Below, piece by piece: positions 1 through 6,148 of a stretch of DNA of 64,000 nucleotides (position 1 is the first letter of the stretch; every line of letters begins with the position of its first letter). The stretch is from Gallionella sp. (GTDB lineage Bacteria > Pseudomonadota > Gammaproteobacteria > Burkholderiales > Gallionellaceae), in contig JAQTWT010000010.1 in assembly GCA_028689145.1 (NCBI GenBank), forward strand, positions 51,116 through 115,115, in the 5' to 3' direction. A program made the translations under genes and the position numbers. The notes beneath the pieces were generated by a model. That model was given only the letters and a program-made list of their open reading frames with translations, was not told the origin of the DNA and made no database searches.

Positions 1-378
1 GGCACGCCCCTGAACCTGTTCTGCGCCCGCCTCGGCTGCACCACGCCGCAAATCGCGCTTGCCGAGCCACGGCAAGCTTTGCATCAGCGTGTAGCGCGTA
101 CTGCCGACCTGTGACGGCAGCAGGCTGGCAGCCTTGTCCATGCCCTGGTTGGTGACATCCATCAACTCTGTGCGCAACACAGGATCGGGCAGGGCTGCAG
201 CGGGTTGTACACGTTGTGTTGCGGCCTCCGCCTCGTAGCGCATTGCCGCAAATTCTGGATTGTGTTCGCGCGCATAGCTCAGCAAACCCCGCAGATCCGT
301 ACCCAAAGTCAGTTCGGCGGCCTGTGCCGTCCAACTTGAAAAGCAGCCGAGCAACAACAATGCAATAATATTTCTCAT
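1..378 (-). CDS. Outer-membrane efflux protein, TolC/CusC family (partial)
   Basis: The 5' part (126 codons) of a gene that runs off the left edge of the window. The product starts with a signal peptide (MRNIIALLLLGCFSSWTAQA) and continues with the first helical segment typical of TolC-family outer-membrane channels (NPEFAAMRYEAEAATQRVQ, then a SLPWLGKRDLR motif). Such proteins form the outer-membrane duct of tripartite metal or drug pumps. It follows cusF-like, DUF411 and His/Met-rich genes on the same strand, which points to a CusC-type copper/silver efflux channel with the pump genes beyond the edge. The metal assignment is inference from neighbours; the family call is firm. Confidence 0.8.
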   Translation of the reverse strand, partial: MRNIIALLLLGCFSSWTAQAAELTLGTDLRGLLSYAREHNPEFAAMRYEAEAATQRVQPAAALPDPVLRTELMDVTNQGMDKAASLLPSQVGSTRYTLMQSLPWLGKRDLRRGAAEAGAEQVQGRA

Positions 379-446
379 GATTTAATTCCTTTGTGATTAG
401 AGATGCGCCGAGCTTTGCTCAACGTATCCTGCTACCCACTTCTGAA

Positions 447-824
447 TTACTTGGCCATTTCAATATGCGTCACGATGTAATCGTCATTCACCCTATCCAT
501 TGCAAAGCGCACTTTATCCCCCGCGTGTATGGATTTCAGTTGTTGCGCCTGTTTGATGCGATAGCTCATGGTCATGGCTGGCATCTTGACATTGGCAATC
601 TCGCCATGTGCCAAGGTGATTTTTCCATTTTGCACGTCGACCTTCTTGACAACGCCATCGCTCAACGGCATGGTTTGTCCGTCGTCGTGCATCGCCTTCA
701 TGCTTTCTGGATTCATTTGTGACATGCCATCGTTGCCCATGCCGTGATCATGTTGCTCCGCCGCAAATGCGCCGGTATTGACCAGAAAGGCTAAAAACAA
801 GCTGCCCGTTAATATTTTTTGCAT
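447..824 (-). CDS. CusF-like periplasmic copper-binding protein
   Basis: A 125-residue protein with a signal peptide (cleavage near FAA-EQHD), a short His/Met-rich linker, and a C-terminal CusF-type OB-fold domain. CusF carries Cu(I)/Ag(I) in the periplasm and hands it to the CusB/CusA pump. The metal ligands of CusF are recognisable: the His in KITLAH and both Met residues of MPAMTM. The tryptophan that caps Cu(I) in E. coli CusF (WPEMTM) is a methionine here. A GGAG ribosome site lies about 7 bases before the ATG. It sits between the DUF411 gene and the CusC-like gene on the same strand, so it is probably part of one copper-resistance operon. Confidence 0.85.
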   Translation of the reverse strand: MQKILTGSLFLAFLVNTGAFAAEQHDHGMGNDGMSQMNPESMKAMHDDGQTMPLSDGVVKKVDVQNGKITLAHGEIANVKMPAMTMSYRIKQAQQLKSIHAGDKVRFAMDRVNDDYIVTHIEMAK

Positions 825-867
825 GATTTACTCCATAAAAATGTGTGTGCTTTGTGCTCGCGCCGAT

Positions 868-1374
868 TCAATGACGCGCGAAAACTTTGGCATTGCCATC
901 CTCCTTAACCAGCAAGGTGTCGTACGGAACACTGCGTTCGCCTTCCATGCCGGGCGATCCGGGTGGCATCGAAGGCACGGCCAGACCGAGGGCCTTGGGA
1001 TGTTGTTTTAGCAAGCGCTTGATGTCCGCCGCAGGCACATGCCCCTCAACCAGATATTTCCCGACCTTGGCGGTGTGACAGGCGCCGAACCGGCTGGGCA
1101 TGCCGAGTTTCTTGCGCGCCGCAGGCACATCGTCCACATCGTGCAGGCTCACCGTAAAACCGTTCTTCTGCAGATGCTCTGCCCAGGCTTTGCAACAACC
1201 GCACTGCGGGCTTTTGTACAGCTCCACCACGGGCAGCGCCTGTCCTGAGTCTGTACCTATGGGCTGCGCCATGACCGGACTGGCCGCAGCCAGCACGGCA
1301 TACAGCGCCAGATTGCGCAACATGGCACAGTCCCTAAAGGATGCTTTAGTGAAATTTGATTTGCTCGTATTCAT
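868..1374 (-). CDS. DUF411 (CopG-like) metal-binding protein
   Basis: A periplasmic DUF411 protein of 168 codons at the longest. It shows the CGCC cysteine motif in a thioredoxin-like setting (SPQCGCCKAW) and the GxPSRFGACHTAKVG segment typical of the family, which is found in copper and silver resistance operons and whose biochemistry is poorly defined. Two starts are credible: the ATG at 1374 (AAGGA upstream) and the ATG at 1323, which would begin directly with the signal peptide MLRNLALYAVLAAASPVMA and has AGGGA upstream. The shorter form, 151 residues, is close to the family's usual length. Neighbours are the CusF-like and His/Met-rich genes. Confidence 0.8.
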   Translation of the reverse strand: MNTSKSNFTKASFRDCAMLRNLALYAVLAAASPVMAQPIGTDSGQALPVVELYKSPQCGCCKAWAEHLQKNGFTVSLHDVDDVPAARKKLGMPSRFGACHTAKVGKYLVEGHVPAADIKRLLKQHPKALGLAVPSMPPGSPGMEGERSVPYDTLLVKEDGNAKVFARH

Positions 1375-1494
1375 GATCCGAATCCTTGAATAGGTGGCGA
1401 ACAGGCGGTCGCAAGCGACTGCCTATCGATTCGGGACGAGAGCTGTTATGCCGGAAAAATCGGCGTGAAAACTGTGGAAGCGGCTCGCCCCGTG

Positions 1495-1914
1495 TCAGGA
1501 GCGGGCGAGGGGAGGCGGGTCGAACAGCGGCAGGGTAAGCGTGTAGAGTGTTACCAGATAAGGGGTAAAGGCGTGATCCGGCTGTTGTTCGGCAAGCGGC
1601 ATCGCTACCGAATTGGCCATGTACCCGCAGCATGCCAGATGGCAGATCGCATGGTTGTTGCAGGAGGAGTTCGACTGGTCATGCTGACCGGAAGGCATCT
1701 CGTGATGCGCGGCAAGCTGCTCGTGCTGCGCGTGATCGATCATGGTGGTGTTCTGGGTATGCTGCGAGTGGTGTTCGTTTTGCTGCATCGCCGCCGCATG
1801 GCAGTCACCGCCCATCGACTGCATGGCAACCACCCCGGCCAGCGCATTGCCGCTAAACAACGGCAACCAGACGGCCAAAAACAATGCGATAAATTTTCTG
1901 ATGGGACGTGACAT
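1495..1914 (-). CDS. Small His/Met-rich exported protein of the copper locus
   Basis: I do not recognise a named family. From the ATG at 1914 the product is about 139 residues: a basic start and hydrophobic signal (RKFIALFLAVWLPLFSGNALA), then a segment crowded with His, Met, Gln and Cys (HHSQHTQ, HAQHEQLAAHHEM, CNNHAICHLACC). This composition suits binding of soft metals in the periplasm. It resembles the small proteins of the DUF2946 type often placed first in cus/cop operons, but I cannot confirm that. An in-frame TTG at 1950 would lengthen it by 12 residues; it has no ribosome site, so the ATG is preferred. Confidence 0.6.
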   Translation of the reverse strand: MSRPIRKFIALFLAVWLPLFSGNALAGVVAMQSMGGDCHAAAMQQNEHHSQHTQNTTMIDHAQHEQLAAHHEMPSGQHDQSNSSCNNHAICHLACCGYMANSVAMPLAEQQPDHAFTPYLVTLYTLTLPLFDPPPLARS

Positions 1915-2046
1915 GTGCGTCAGCTTGGCAAAACTTGGGAGCGATGTCAATAGTTAGCATATATAAAACCGGACTGATGTGGCGAAGCTCGGCTAACGGC
2001 CATTCATAAAATTCCGAGCATGCACTCAGCCCAAATTCGTGCGTGA

Positions 2047-2063
2047 GGCACTATTCTTGTGCA
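2047..2063 (+). promoter_or_regulatory. NtrC-like binding site upstream of nasT
   Basis: GGCACTATTCTTGTGCA is a near dyad with the GCAC-N7-GTGC geometry of enterobacterial NtrC sites (for example TGCACTAAAATGGTGCA at glnA). It is centred about 86 bases before the predicted sigma-54 start site at about 2141, a usual place for an enhancer. Seen in sequence; binding is inference. Confidence 0.5.
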
Positions 2064-2114
2064 TTGCTCCGATATGGTCATCAAGTTGGCCCATATCCAT
2101 GGGGGATTTTGATG

Positions 2115-2130
2115 TGGCTCGCTTATTGCA
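2115..2130 (+). promoter_or_regulatory. Sigma-54 (RpoN) promoter of nasT
   Basis: TGGCTCGCTTATTGCA matches the -24/-12 consensus TGGCAC-N5-TTGCA with one change, and GG and GC have the required 12-base offset. The predicted start is near 2141, about 20 bases before the TTG start codon. Together with the NtrC-like dyad upstream it suggests induction by nitrogen limitation. Confidence 0.6.
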
Positions 2131-2160
2131 GCGTCATATTGAAAAATGCAAGGAGCCAAA

Positions 2161-2736
2161 TTGAAACGAATTCTGATAATTGATGATGTGAGAGATCGTG
2201 CGGTCTGGCTGAAGGCCAGTCTCGAGCTTGCCGAATTCGATGTCGTCGGGGTGCTTGCTTGGGAGCAGGTGGATGAGCGCTCGATACAGGCCGCCTTGGC
2301 GGACGTGATCATTGTCGATGCGAATGCGCCCGGCCGGGATACGCTGGAGCAGATCAGCCTGATGTCCTCGACGCTGGAAAAGCCTGTCGTTGTGCTGGGC
2401 GGGCAGAAGGACCAGCACAGCATCCAGGAAGCCATGCGCGCGGGAGTCAGTGCTTATGTGGCGCATACGATACAGGGCGAGGATCTGAGCGGCATCATTC
2501 AGGTGGCTGCCGCCCGTTTTTCCGAGCACAAGCGGTTGCGCGACGAGTTGAAGGAGGCGAAGGATCAGCTGGCGGAACGCAAGCTTGTGGATCGCGCCAA
2601 GGGCATATTGATGACGGATCACGGCTATAACGAGGCGGATGCCTACAAGCGGATGCGCAGCATGGCGATGAGCAAGGGCAAGCGGATGGCGGAAATCGCC
2701 GAAGCCCTCATTCTGGCCAAGGAGCTTAGCGCATGA
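2161..2736 (+). CDS. nasT: NasT-type response regulator with ANTAR RNA-binding domain
   Basis: A 191-residue protein: a receiver-like domain at the N-terminus (acidic pair in LIIDD, aspartate in VIIVDANAP) and a C-terminal ANTAR domain (ERKLVDRAKGILM followed by EADAYKRMRSMAM). ANTAR proteins bind paired hexaloop hairpins in leader RNAs and block intrinsic terminators; NasT does this for nitrate assimilation genes. The TTG at 2161 is chosen because AAGGAG lies 5 bases before it; the ATG at 2146 would place this Shine-Dalgarno inside the coding region. The switch lysine of normal receivers is absent (AYVAHT instead of a KP pair), as in other atypical NasT receivers. No nasS sensor gene is adjacent. 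A leader with hexaloop and terminator follows the gene. Confidence 0.85.
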   Translation: MKRILIIDDVRDRAVWLKASLELAEFDVVGVLAWEQVDERSIQAALADVIIVDANAPGRDTLEQISLMSSTLEKPVVVLGGQKDQHSIQEAMRAGVSAYVAHTIQGEDLSGIIQVAAARFSEHKRLRDELKEAKDQLAERKLVDRAKGILMTDHGYNEADAYKRMRSMAMSKGKRMAEIAEALILAKELSA

Positions 2737-2760
2737 ACATGCATGAATTTGTACGGGCGC

Positions 2761-2777
2761 TGCACCAAAGTCGCACA
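2761..2777 (+). promoter_or_regulatory. Weak NtrC-like site upstream of nrtA promoter
   Basis: TGCACCAAAGTCGCACA has a perfect left NtrC half-site (TGCACCA) and a degenerate right half (3 of 5 matches). It is centred about 117 bases before the predicted sigma-54 start at about 2886, a normal enhancer distance. Half-site only, so tentative. Confidence 0.3.
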
Positions 2778-2859
2778 GGGATGAGACTGAATCGCCCATT
2801 CGATGCGACAAGATTGTGTAATAGTATGATTATTAATTGATATATTTATAATTTTATTC

Positions 2860-2875
2860 TGGCATGACTGTTGCT
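2860..2875 (+). promoter_or_regulatory. Sigma-54 (RpoN) promoter of the nrt-nir-nas operon
   Basis: TGGCATGACTGTTGCT agrees with the RpoN consensus TGGCAC-N5-TTGCW at all but one of the strong positions, with GG at 2861-2862 and GC at 2873-2874. The predicted start, near 2886, lies just before the hexaloop hairpin, giving a leader of about 145 bases before the nrtA start codon. The same arrangement (RpoN promoter followed by antitermination leader) is known for Klebsiella nasF. Confidence 0.65.
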
Positions 2876-2891
2876 TTGTAATAACCATCAA

Positions 2892-2926
2892 CGAGCCAAC
2901 GGCGGTTCGGAGAAGCTTAAGTAAGC
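2892..2926 (+). ncRNA. ANTAR-type hexaloop leader RNA element
   Basis: The first hairpin has stem CGAGCC/GGTTCG (one G-U pair) closing the six-base loop AACGGC, which has A at loop position 1 and G at position 4, the conserved bases in ANTAR targets. After a 5-base linker, GCT-TAAGTA-AGC can form a second, weaker six-base loop with G at position 4 but U at position 1. The element starts a few bases after the predicted transcription start and is followed by a strong terminator, so it is probably the binding site of the nasT product. The second loop is the weak point. Confidence 0.55.
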
Positions 2927-2939
2927 GGCAATAAAGGAC

Positions 2940-2983
2940 AAAGGCGTCCCACTGCGCAAAAGCGCAGTCGGACGCCTTTTTTA
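2940..2983 (+). terminator. Intrinsic terminator (attenuator) in the nrtA leader
   Basis: A 10-bp stem (AAAGGCGTCC with GGACGCCTTT) and a 6-7 bp upper stem (ACTGCGC with GCGCAGT) around an AAAA loop, with one C-C mismatch between them, ending in a run of six T. It lies 47 bases before the nrtA ATG, after the RpoN promoter and hexaloop. As the end of nasT it would be ordinary; its position after the nrtA promoter makes it an attenuator. Confidence 0.85.
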
Positions 2984-3030
2984 TTTTGCAGATTCAATTC
3001 GCGGAACTGTTACGTAAAGGAGAGCAGGAA

Positions 3031-4338
3031 ATGGAAAATATTAAAGTAGAAATCACCGGCACTGAAAAATCCGCTGCAGTGGAAAACAGTGCTCCAGAAC
3101 AAACCAGCCGGAGGGACTTTATGAAACTGATGGGAGCAAGTTTGGGGGCTGCCGGGATTATGTCCATGGTGCCGATGGGAACGCGTGCGTCTGCCTGGGC
3201 AGGCGGTTCGGATGCACCGGAGCTCAAGGAGGTCAAGGTGGGCTTCATTCCGCTGACTGATTGCGCCTCGGTAGTGATTGCCTCGGTGATGAAGTTCGAC
3301 GAGAAATACGGCATCAAGATCATCCCATCCAAGGAAGCATCCTGGGCGGCGGTGCGCGACAAGATGGTCAACGGCGAGCTTCACGCGGCTCATGTGCTAT
3401 ATGGACTCGTTTACGGCGTACACCTCGGCATAGGCGGGCAGAAGAAAGACATGTCGGTGCTGATGACGTTGAACAACAACGGTCAGGCTATCACGCTTTC
3501 CAACCAGCTCAGGGACAAGGGGGTGACTACCGGTGCTGCCCTGAAGAAGCTGGTGGACACCGAGAAGCGCGACTATACCTTCGCCCAGACTTTCCCCACC
3601 GGCACCCATGCCATGTGGCTGTATTACTGGCTGGCAAGCAACGGCATCAACCCGCTGAGCGACGTCAAGACCATCACCGTGCCGCCGCCGCAAATGGTGG
3701 CCAATATGCGGGTCGGCAACATGGACGGTTTCTGCGTCGGCGAGCCCTGGAATAACCGCGCCATCTACGACAAGATCGGTTTCACTACGGCGACTACGCA
3801 AGATATCTGGAAGGATCATCCCGAAAAAGTGCTGGGCTGCACCGCGGAGTTCGCGCAGCGATATCCTAATACCGCACGCGCATTAATCATGGCGGTGCTG
3901 GAGGCATCGAAGTTTATCGACGAAATGTCGAACCGTCGCAAGGTCGCTGAGATCATCGCCGACAAGTCCTATGTGAACTGCCCGGTCGATGTGATCGATC
4001 AGCGTCTGGAAGGCAAGTATGAAGACGGCCTGGGCAAGAAGTGGAACGACCCGAACTACATGAAGTTCTGCAACGACGGCGCGGTGAACTTTCCCTACCT
4101 CTCGGACGGCATGTGGTTCCTTACCCAGCATAAACGCTGGGGCTTGCTTAAGACTGATCCGGACTATCTGGGGGTCGCCAAGCAGATCAACCGGATCGAC
4201 CTCTATAAGCAGGCGGCGTCGCAGGTCAAGGTGCCCGTACCCAAGGATGCGATGCGCAGTTCCAAGCTGATAGACGGCAAGGTGTGGGACGGCAAGGATC
4301 CCAAGGGCTATGCAGCCAGCTTCAAGGTGCGGGCATGA
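3031..4338 (+). CDS. nrtA: Nitrate ABC transporter, substrate-binding protein (NrtA-like)
   Basis: A 435-residue periplasmic binding protein of the NrtA/CmpA family that captures nitrate for import. Residues 26-32 are the twin-arginine signal SRRDFMK, followed by the hydrophobic stretch LMGASLGAAGIMSM, so export by Tat is expected. The body carries family segments such as KVGFIPLTDCASVVIA and NMDGFCVGEPWNNRAI. The ATG at 3031 is chosen because AAGGAG lies 8 bases before it; the upstream in-frame TTG would start inside the T run of the terminator. The stop overlaps the nrtB start (ATGA). First gene of nrtA-nrtB-nrtD-nirB-nirD-nasA. NasS nitrate sensors are homologous but lack a signal, so this is the transporter subunit. 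Confidence 0.9.
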   Translation: MENIKVEITGTEKSAAVENSAPEQTSRRDFMKLMGASLGAAGIMSMVPMGTRASAWAGGSDAPELKEVKVGFIPLTDCASVVIASVMKFDEKYGIKIIPSKEASWAAVRDKMVNGELHAAHVLYGLVYGVHLGIGGQKKDMSVLMTLNNNGQAITLSNQLRDKGVTTGAALKKLVDTEKRDYTFAQTFPTGTHAMWLYYWLASNGINPLSDVKTITVPPPQMVANMRVGNMDGFCVGEPWNNRAIYDKIGFTTATTQDIWKDHPEKVLGCTAEFAQRYPNTARALIMAVLEASKFIDEMSNRRKVAEIIADKSYVNCPVDVIDQRLEGKYEDGLGKKWNDPNYMKFCNDGAVNFPYLSDGMWFLTQHKRWGLLKTDPDYLGVAKQINRIDLYKQAASQVKVPVPKDAMRSSKLIDGKVWDGKDPKGYAASFKVRA

Positions 4339-5108
4339 TAAAAGCCAGGAAATTCTTCGGGGAGCACATTCTTCCGCCGCTGCTGGGGTTGGGGATGTTC
4401 GTCCTGGTCTGGGGGCTGATATCGCAGACCAGCGAGAGTCTGCCGGGTCCGCTCAAAACTTGGAACTCGGCGGTGATCCTGTTCACCGATCCGTTTTACC
4501 AGAACGGGCCGAACGATCAGGGTATAGGCTGGAACGTGATGTACTCCCTGGGTCGGGTCGGCATCGGTTTCGGCCTCGCCGCGCTGATCGGCATCCCGCT
4601 CGGCTTCATGATCGGCCGCTTCGACTTTCTCAACAAGATGGCGGCACCTATCGTGAGCATGCTCAGGCCGGTATCGCCGCTGGCCTGGCTGCCCATCGGC
4701 CTGCTGGTATTCAATGCATCGAATCCGGCGGCCATCTGGGTGATCTTCATCTCCAGCATCTGGCCGATGATCATCAACACCGCGGTGGGCGTGCGCCAGC
4801 TGCCGCAGGATTACCTCAACGTGGCGCGGGTGCTTAACCTGTCCGAGTGGAAGATATTCACCAGGATATTGTTTCCCGCCACGCTGCCCTACATGCTGAC
4901 CGGCATACGCCTCGCCATCGGCACGGCATGGCTGGTGATCGTCGCGGCGGAAATGCTGACCGGCGGAGTTGGCATCGGGTTCTGGGTCTGGGACGAATGG
5001 AATAACCTCAATGTCGAGCACATCATCATCGCAATTTTCATCGTCGGCATCGTCGGGCTGCTGCTGGAAATGATGCTGGTCAGGCTTGCCAAACGCTTCA
5101 GCTATTGA
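4335..5108 (+). CDS. nrtB: Nitrate ABC transporter, permease (NrtB-like)
   Basis: A 257-residue inner-membrane permease of the NrtB/SsuC/TauC group. It has about six hydrophobic segments (ILPPLLGLGMFVLVWGLI near the start, EHIIIAIFIVGIVGLLLEMM near the end) and the cytoplasmic coupling motif around NVARVLNLSEWKIFTRILFP. The ATG at 4335 overlaps the nrtA stop by 4 bases, indicating translational coupling. With the binding protein before it and the ATPase after it, it forms a complete nitrate importer. Bicarbonate or sulfonate transport is possible for the family, but the nitrite and nitrate reductase genes downstream make nitrate the clear choice. Confidence 0.9.
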   Translation: MIKARKFFGEHILPPLLGLGMFVLVWGLISQTSESLPGPLKTWNSAVILFTDPFYQNGPNDQGIGWNVMYSLGRVGIGFGLAALIGIPLGFMIGRFDFLNKMAAPIVSMLRPVSPLAWLPIGLLVFNASNPAAIWVIFISSIWPMIINTAVGVRQLPQDYLNVARVLNLSEWKIFTRILFPATLPYMLTGIRLAIGTAWLVIVAAEMLTGGVGIGFWVWDEWNNLNVEHIIIAIFIVGIVGLLLEMMLVRLAKRFSY

Positions 5109-5119
5109 TCGGAAATGCC

Positions 5120-5911
5120 ATGAAAAGTTATGTACAAATCGAAAGCGTGCAAATGTCGTTCTCAACCAGGCAGGGTGAGTTTGTCGCACTCAGGGATATC
5201 GATCTGAAGATTGAGCGCGGCGAGTTCATCACGCTGATCGGTCACTCGGGTTGCGGCAAATCCACCCTGCTCAACCTGATAGCCGGACTGCTGCTGCCGA
5301 CCGCAGGTGTGATGCTCTGCGCGGATCGGGAGATCGCTGGACCCGGCCCGGACCGCGGCGTGGTGTTCCAGAACCACTCACTGCTGCCCTGGCTGACCTG
5401 TTTTGACAACGTCTATCTCGCGGTCGAGCGGGTGTTCAGTGCGACGGAAGACAAGGCGCTACTCCAGCAGCGCACCCGGGAAGCGCTGGCGCTGGTGCAC
5501 CTGACTCATGCGGAACACAAATATCCGCATGAAATTTCCGGCGGTATGAAGCAGCGCGTCGGCATCGCCCGTGCTCTCTCCATGCAACCCAAGGTACTGT
5601 TGATGGACGAGCCGTTCGGTGCGCTGGATGCGCTGACCCGAGCGCATCTGCAGGACGAACTGATGAAAATCGTTGCGGCAACGAACAGCACGGTGGTGAT
5701 GGTCACGCATGATGTGGACGAGGCGGTATTGCTGTCCGACCGCATCGTGATGATGACCAACGGCCCGGCAGCGACCATAGGCGAGATACTGACGGTCGAC
5801 CTGCCCAAGCCGCGCAATCGACTGGCGCTGACGAACGATGCGCGTTACCACGCCCTGCGCGGCGGGGTGCTGGAGTTCCTGTACCAGAAGCAGGCCAAGG
5901 AAGCGGCTTAG
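5120..5911 (+). CDS. nrtD: Nitrate ABC transporter, ATP-binding protein (NrtD-like)
   Basis: A 263-residue ABC ATPase that powers the nitrate importer. All nucleotide-binding motifs are present: Walker A GHSGCGKST at residues 41-49, Q-loop (VVFQNHSLLPW), signature SGGMKQRVGIARA, Walker B LLMDEPFGALD, and H-loop VTHDVDEA. The ATG at 5120 is preferred over an in-frame TTG at 5105. Only this single-domain ATPase is present; the NrtC type with a fused regulatory NrtA-like domain, known from cyanobacteria, is absent. The gene starts 11 bases after the nrtB stop and is followed by a 237-base gap before nirB. Confidence 0.9.
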   Translation: MKSYVQIESVQMSFSTRQGEFVALRDIDLKIERGEFITLIGHSGCGKSTLLNLIAGLLLPTAGVMLCADREIAGPGPDRGVVFQNHSLLPWLTCFDNVYLAVERVFSATEDKALLQQRTREALALVHLTHAEHKYPHEISGGMKQRVGIARALSMQPKVLLMDEPFGALDALTRAHLQDELMKIVAATNSTVVMVTHDVDEAVLLSDRIVMMTNGPAATIGEILTVDLPKPRNRLALTNDARYHALRGGVLEFLYQKQAKEAA

Positions 5912-5978
5912 CGCCATGGGAAAGCCGTTCGCTGCAATGTTTCAGGCCTAGCTCAAGCGCAGACACGAGGTTGCGATC

Positions 5979-6083
5979 ATGTATTTCGGCCGAACCAGCG
6001 AGTTTCTGGTGACGATATCGGACCGCATCGAGGCCGGCAGCGAGGTGGAGGCTTCTTCGCGCAAGTCCGTATTCGAGGCGTGA
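5979..6083 (+). CDS. Possible small ORF (34 codons) before nirB
   Basis: An ATG-started frame of 34 codons (MYFGRTSEFLVTISDRIEAG, then EVEASSRKSVFEA) in the gap between nrtD and nirB. No clear ribosome site and no family that I recognise. It could be a short leader peptide, a gene remnant, or chance; the rest of the gap (5912-6148) shows no promoter I can support. Confidence 0.2.
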   Translation: MYFGRTSEFLVTISDRIEAGSEVEASSRKSVFEA

Positions 6084-6148
6084 GCGGCTTCTGACCGAGT
6101 CGTGTTTTTCGTGGATGGAATGAAGGTTTTTAGGATTTTGAGGAATAT

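Noticed and set aside
1945..1950. TTGACA on the minus strand upstream of the copper locus
   Set aside because: No -10 element at a suitable distance, and it lies too close to the start codon at 1914 to serve as the -35.
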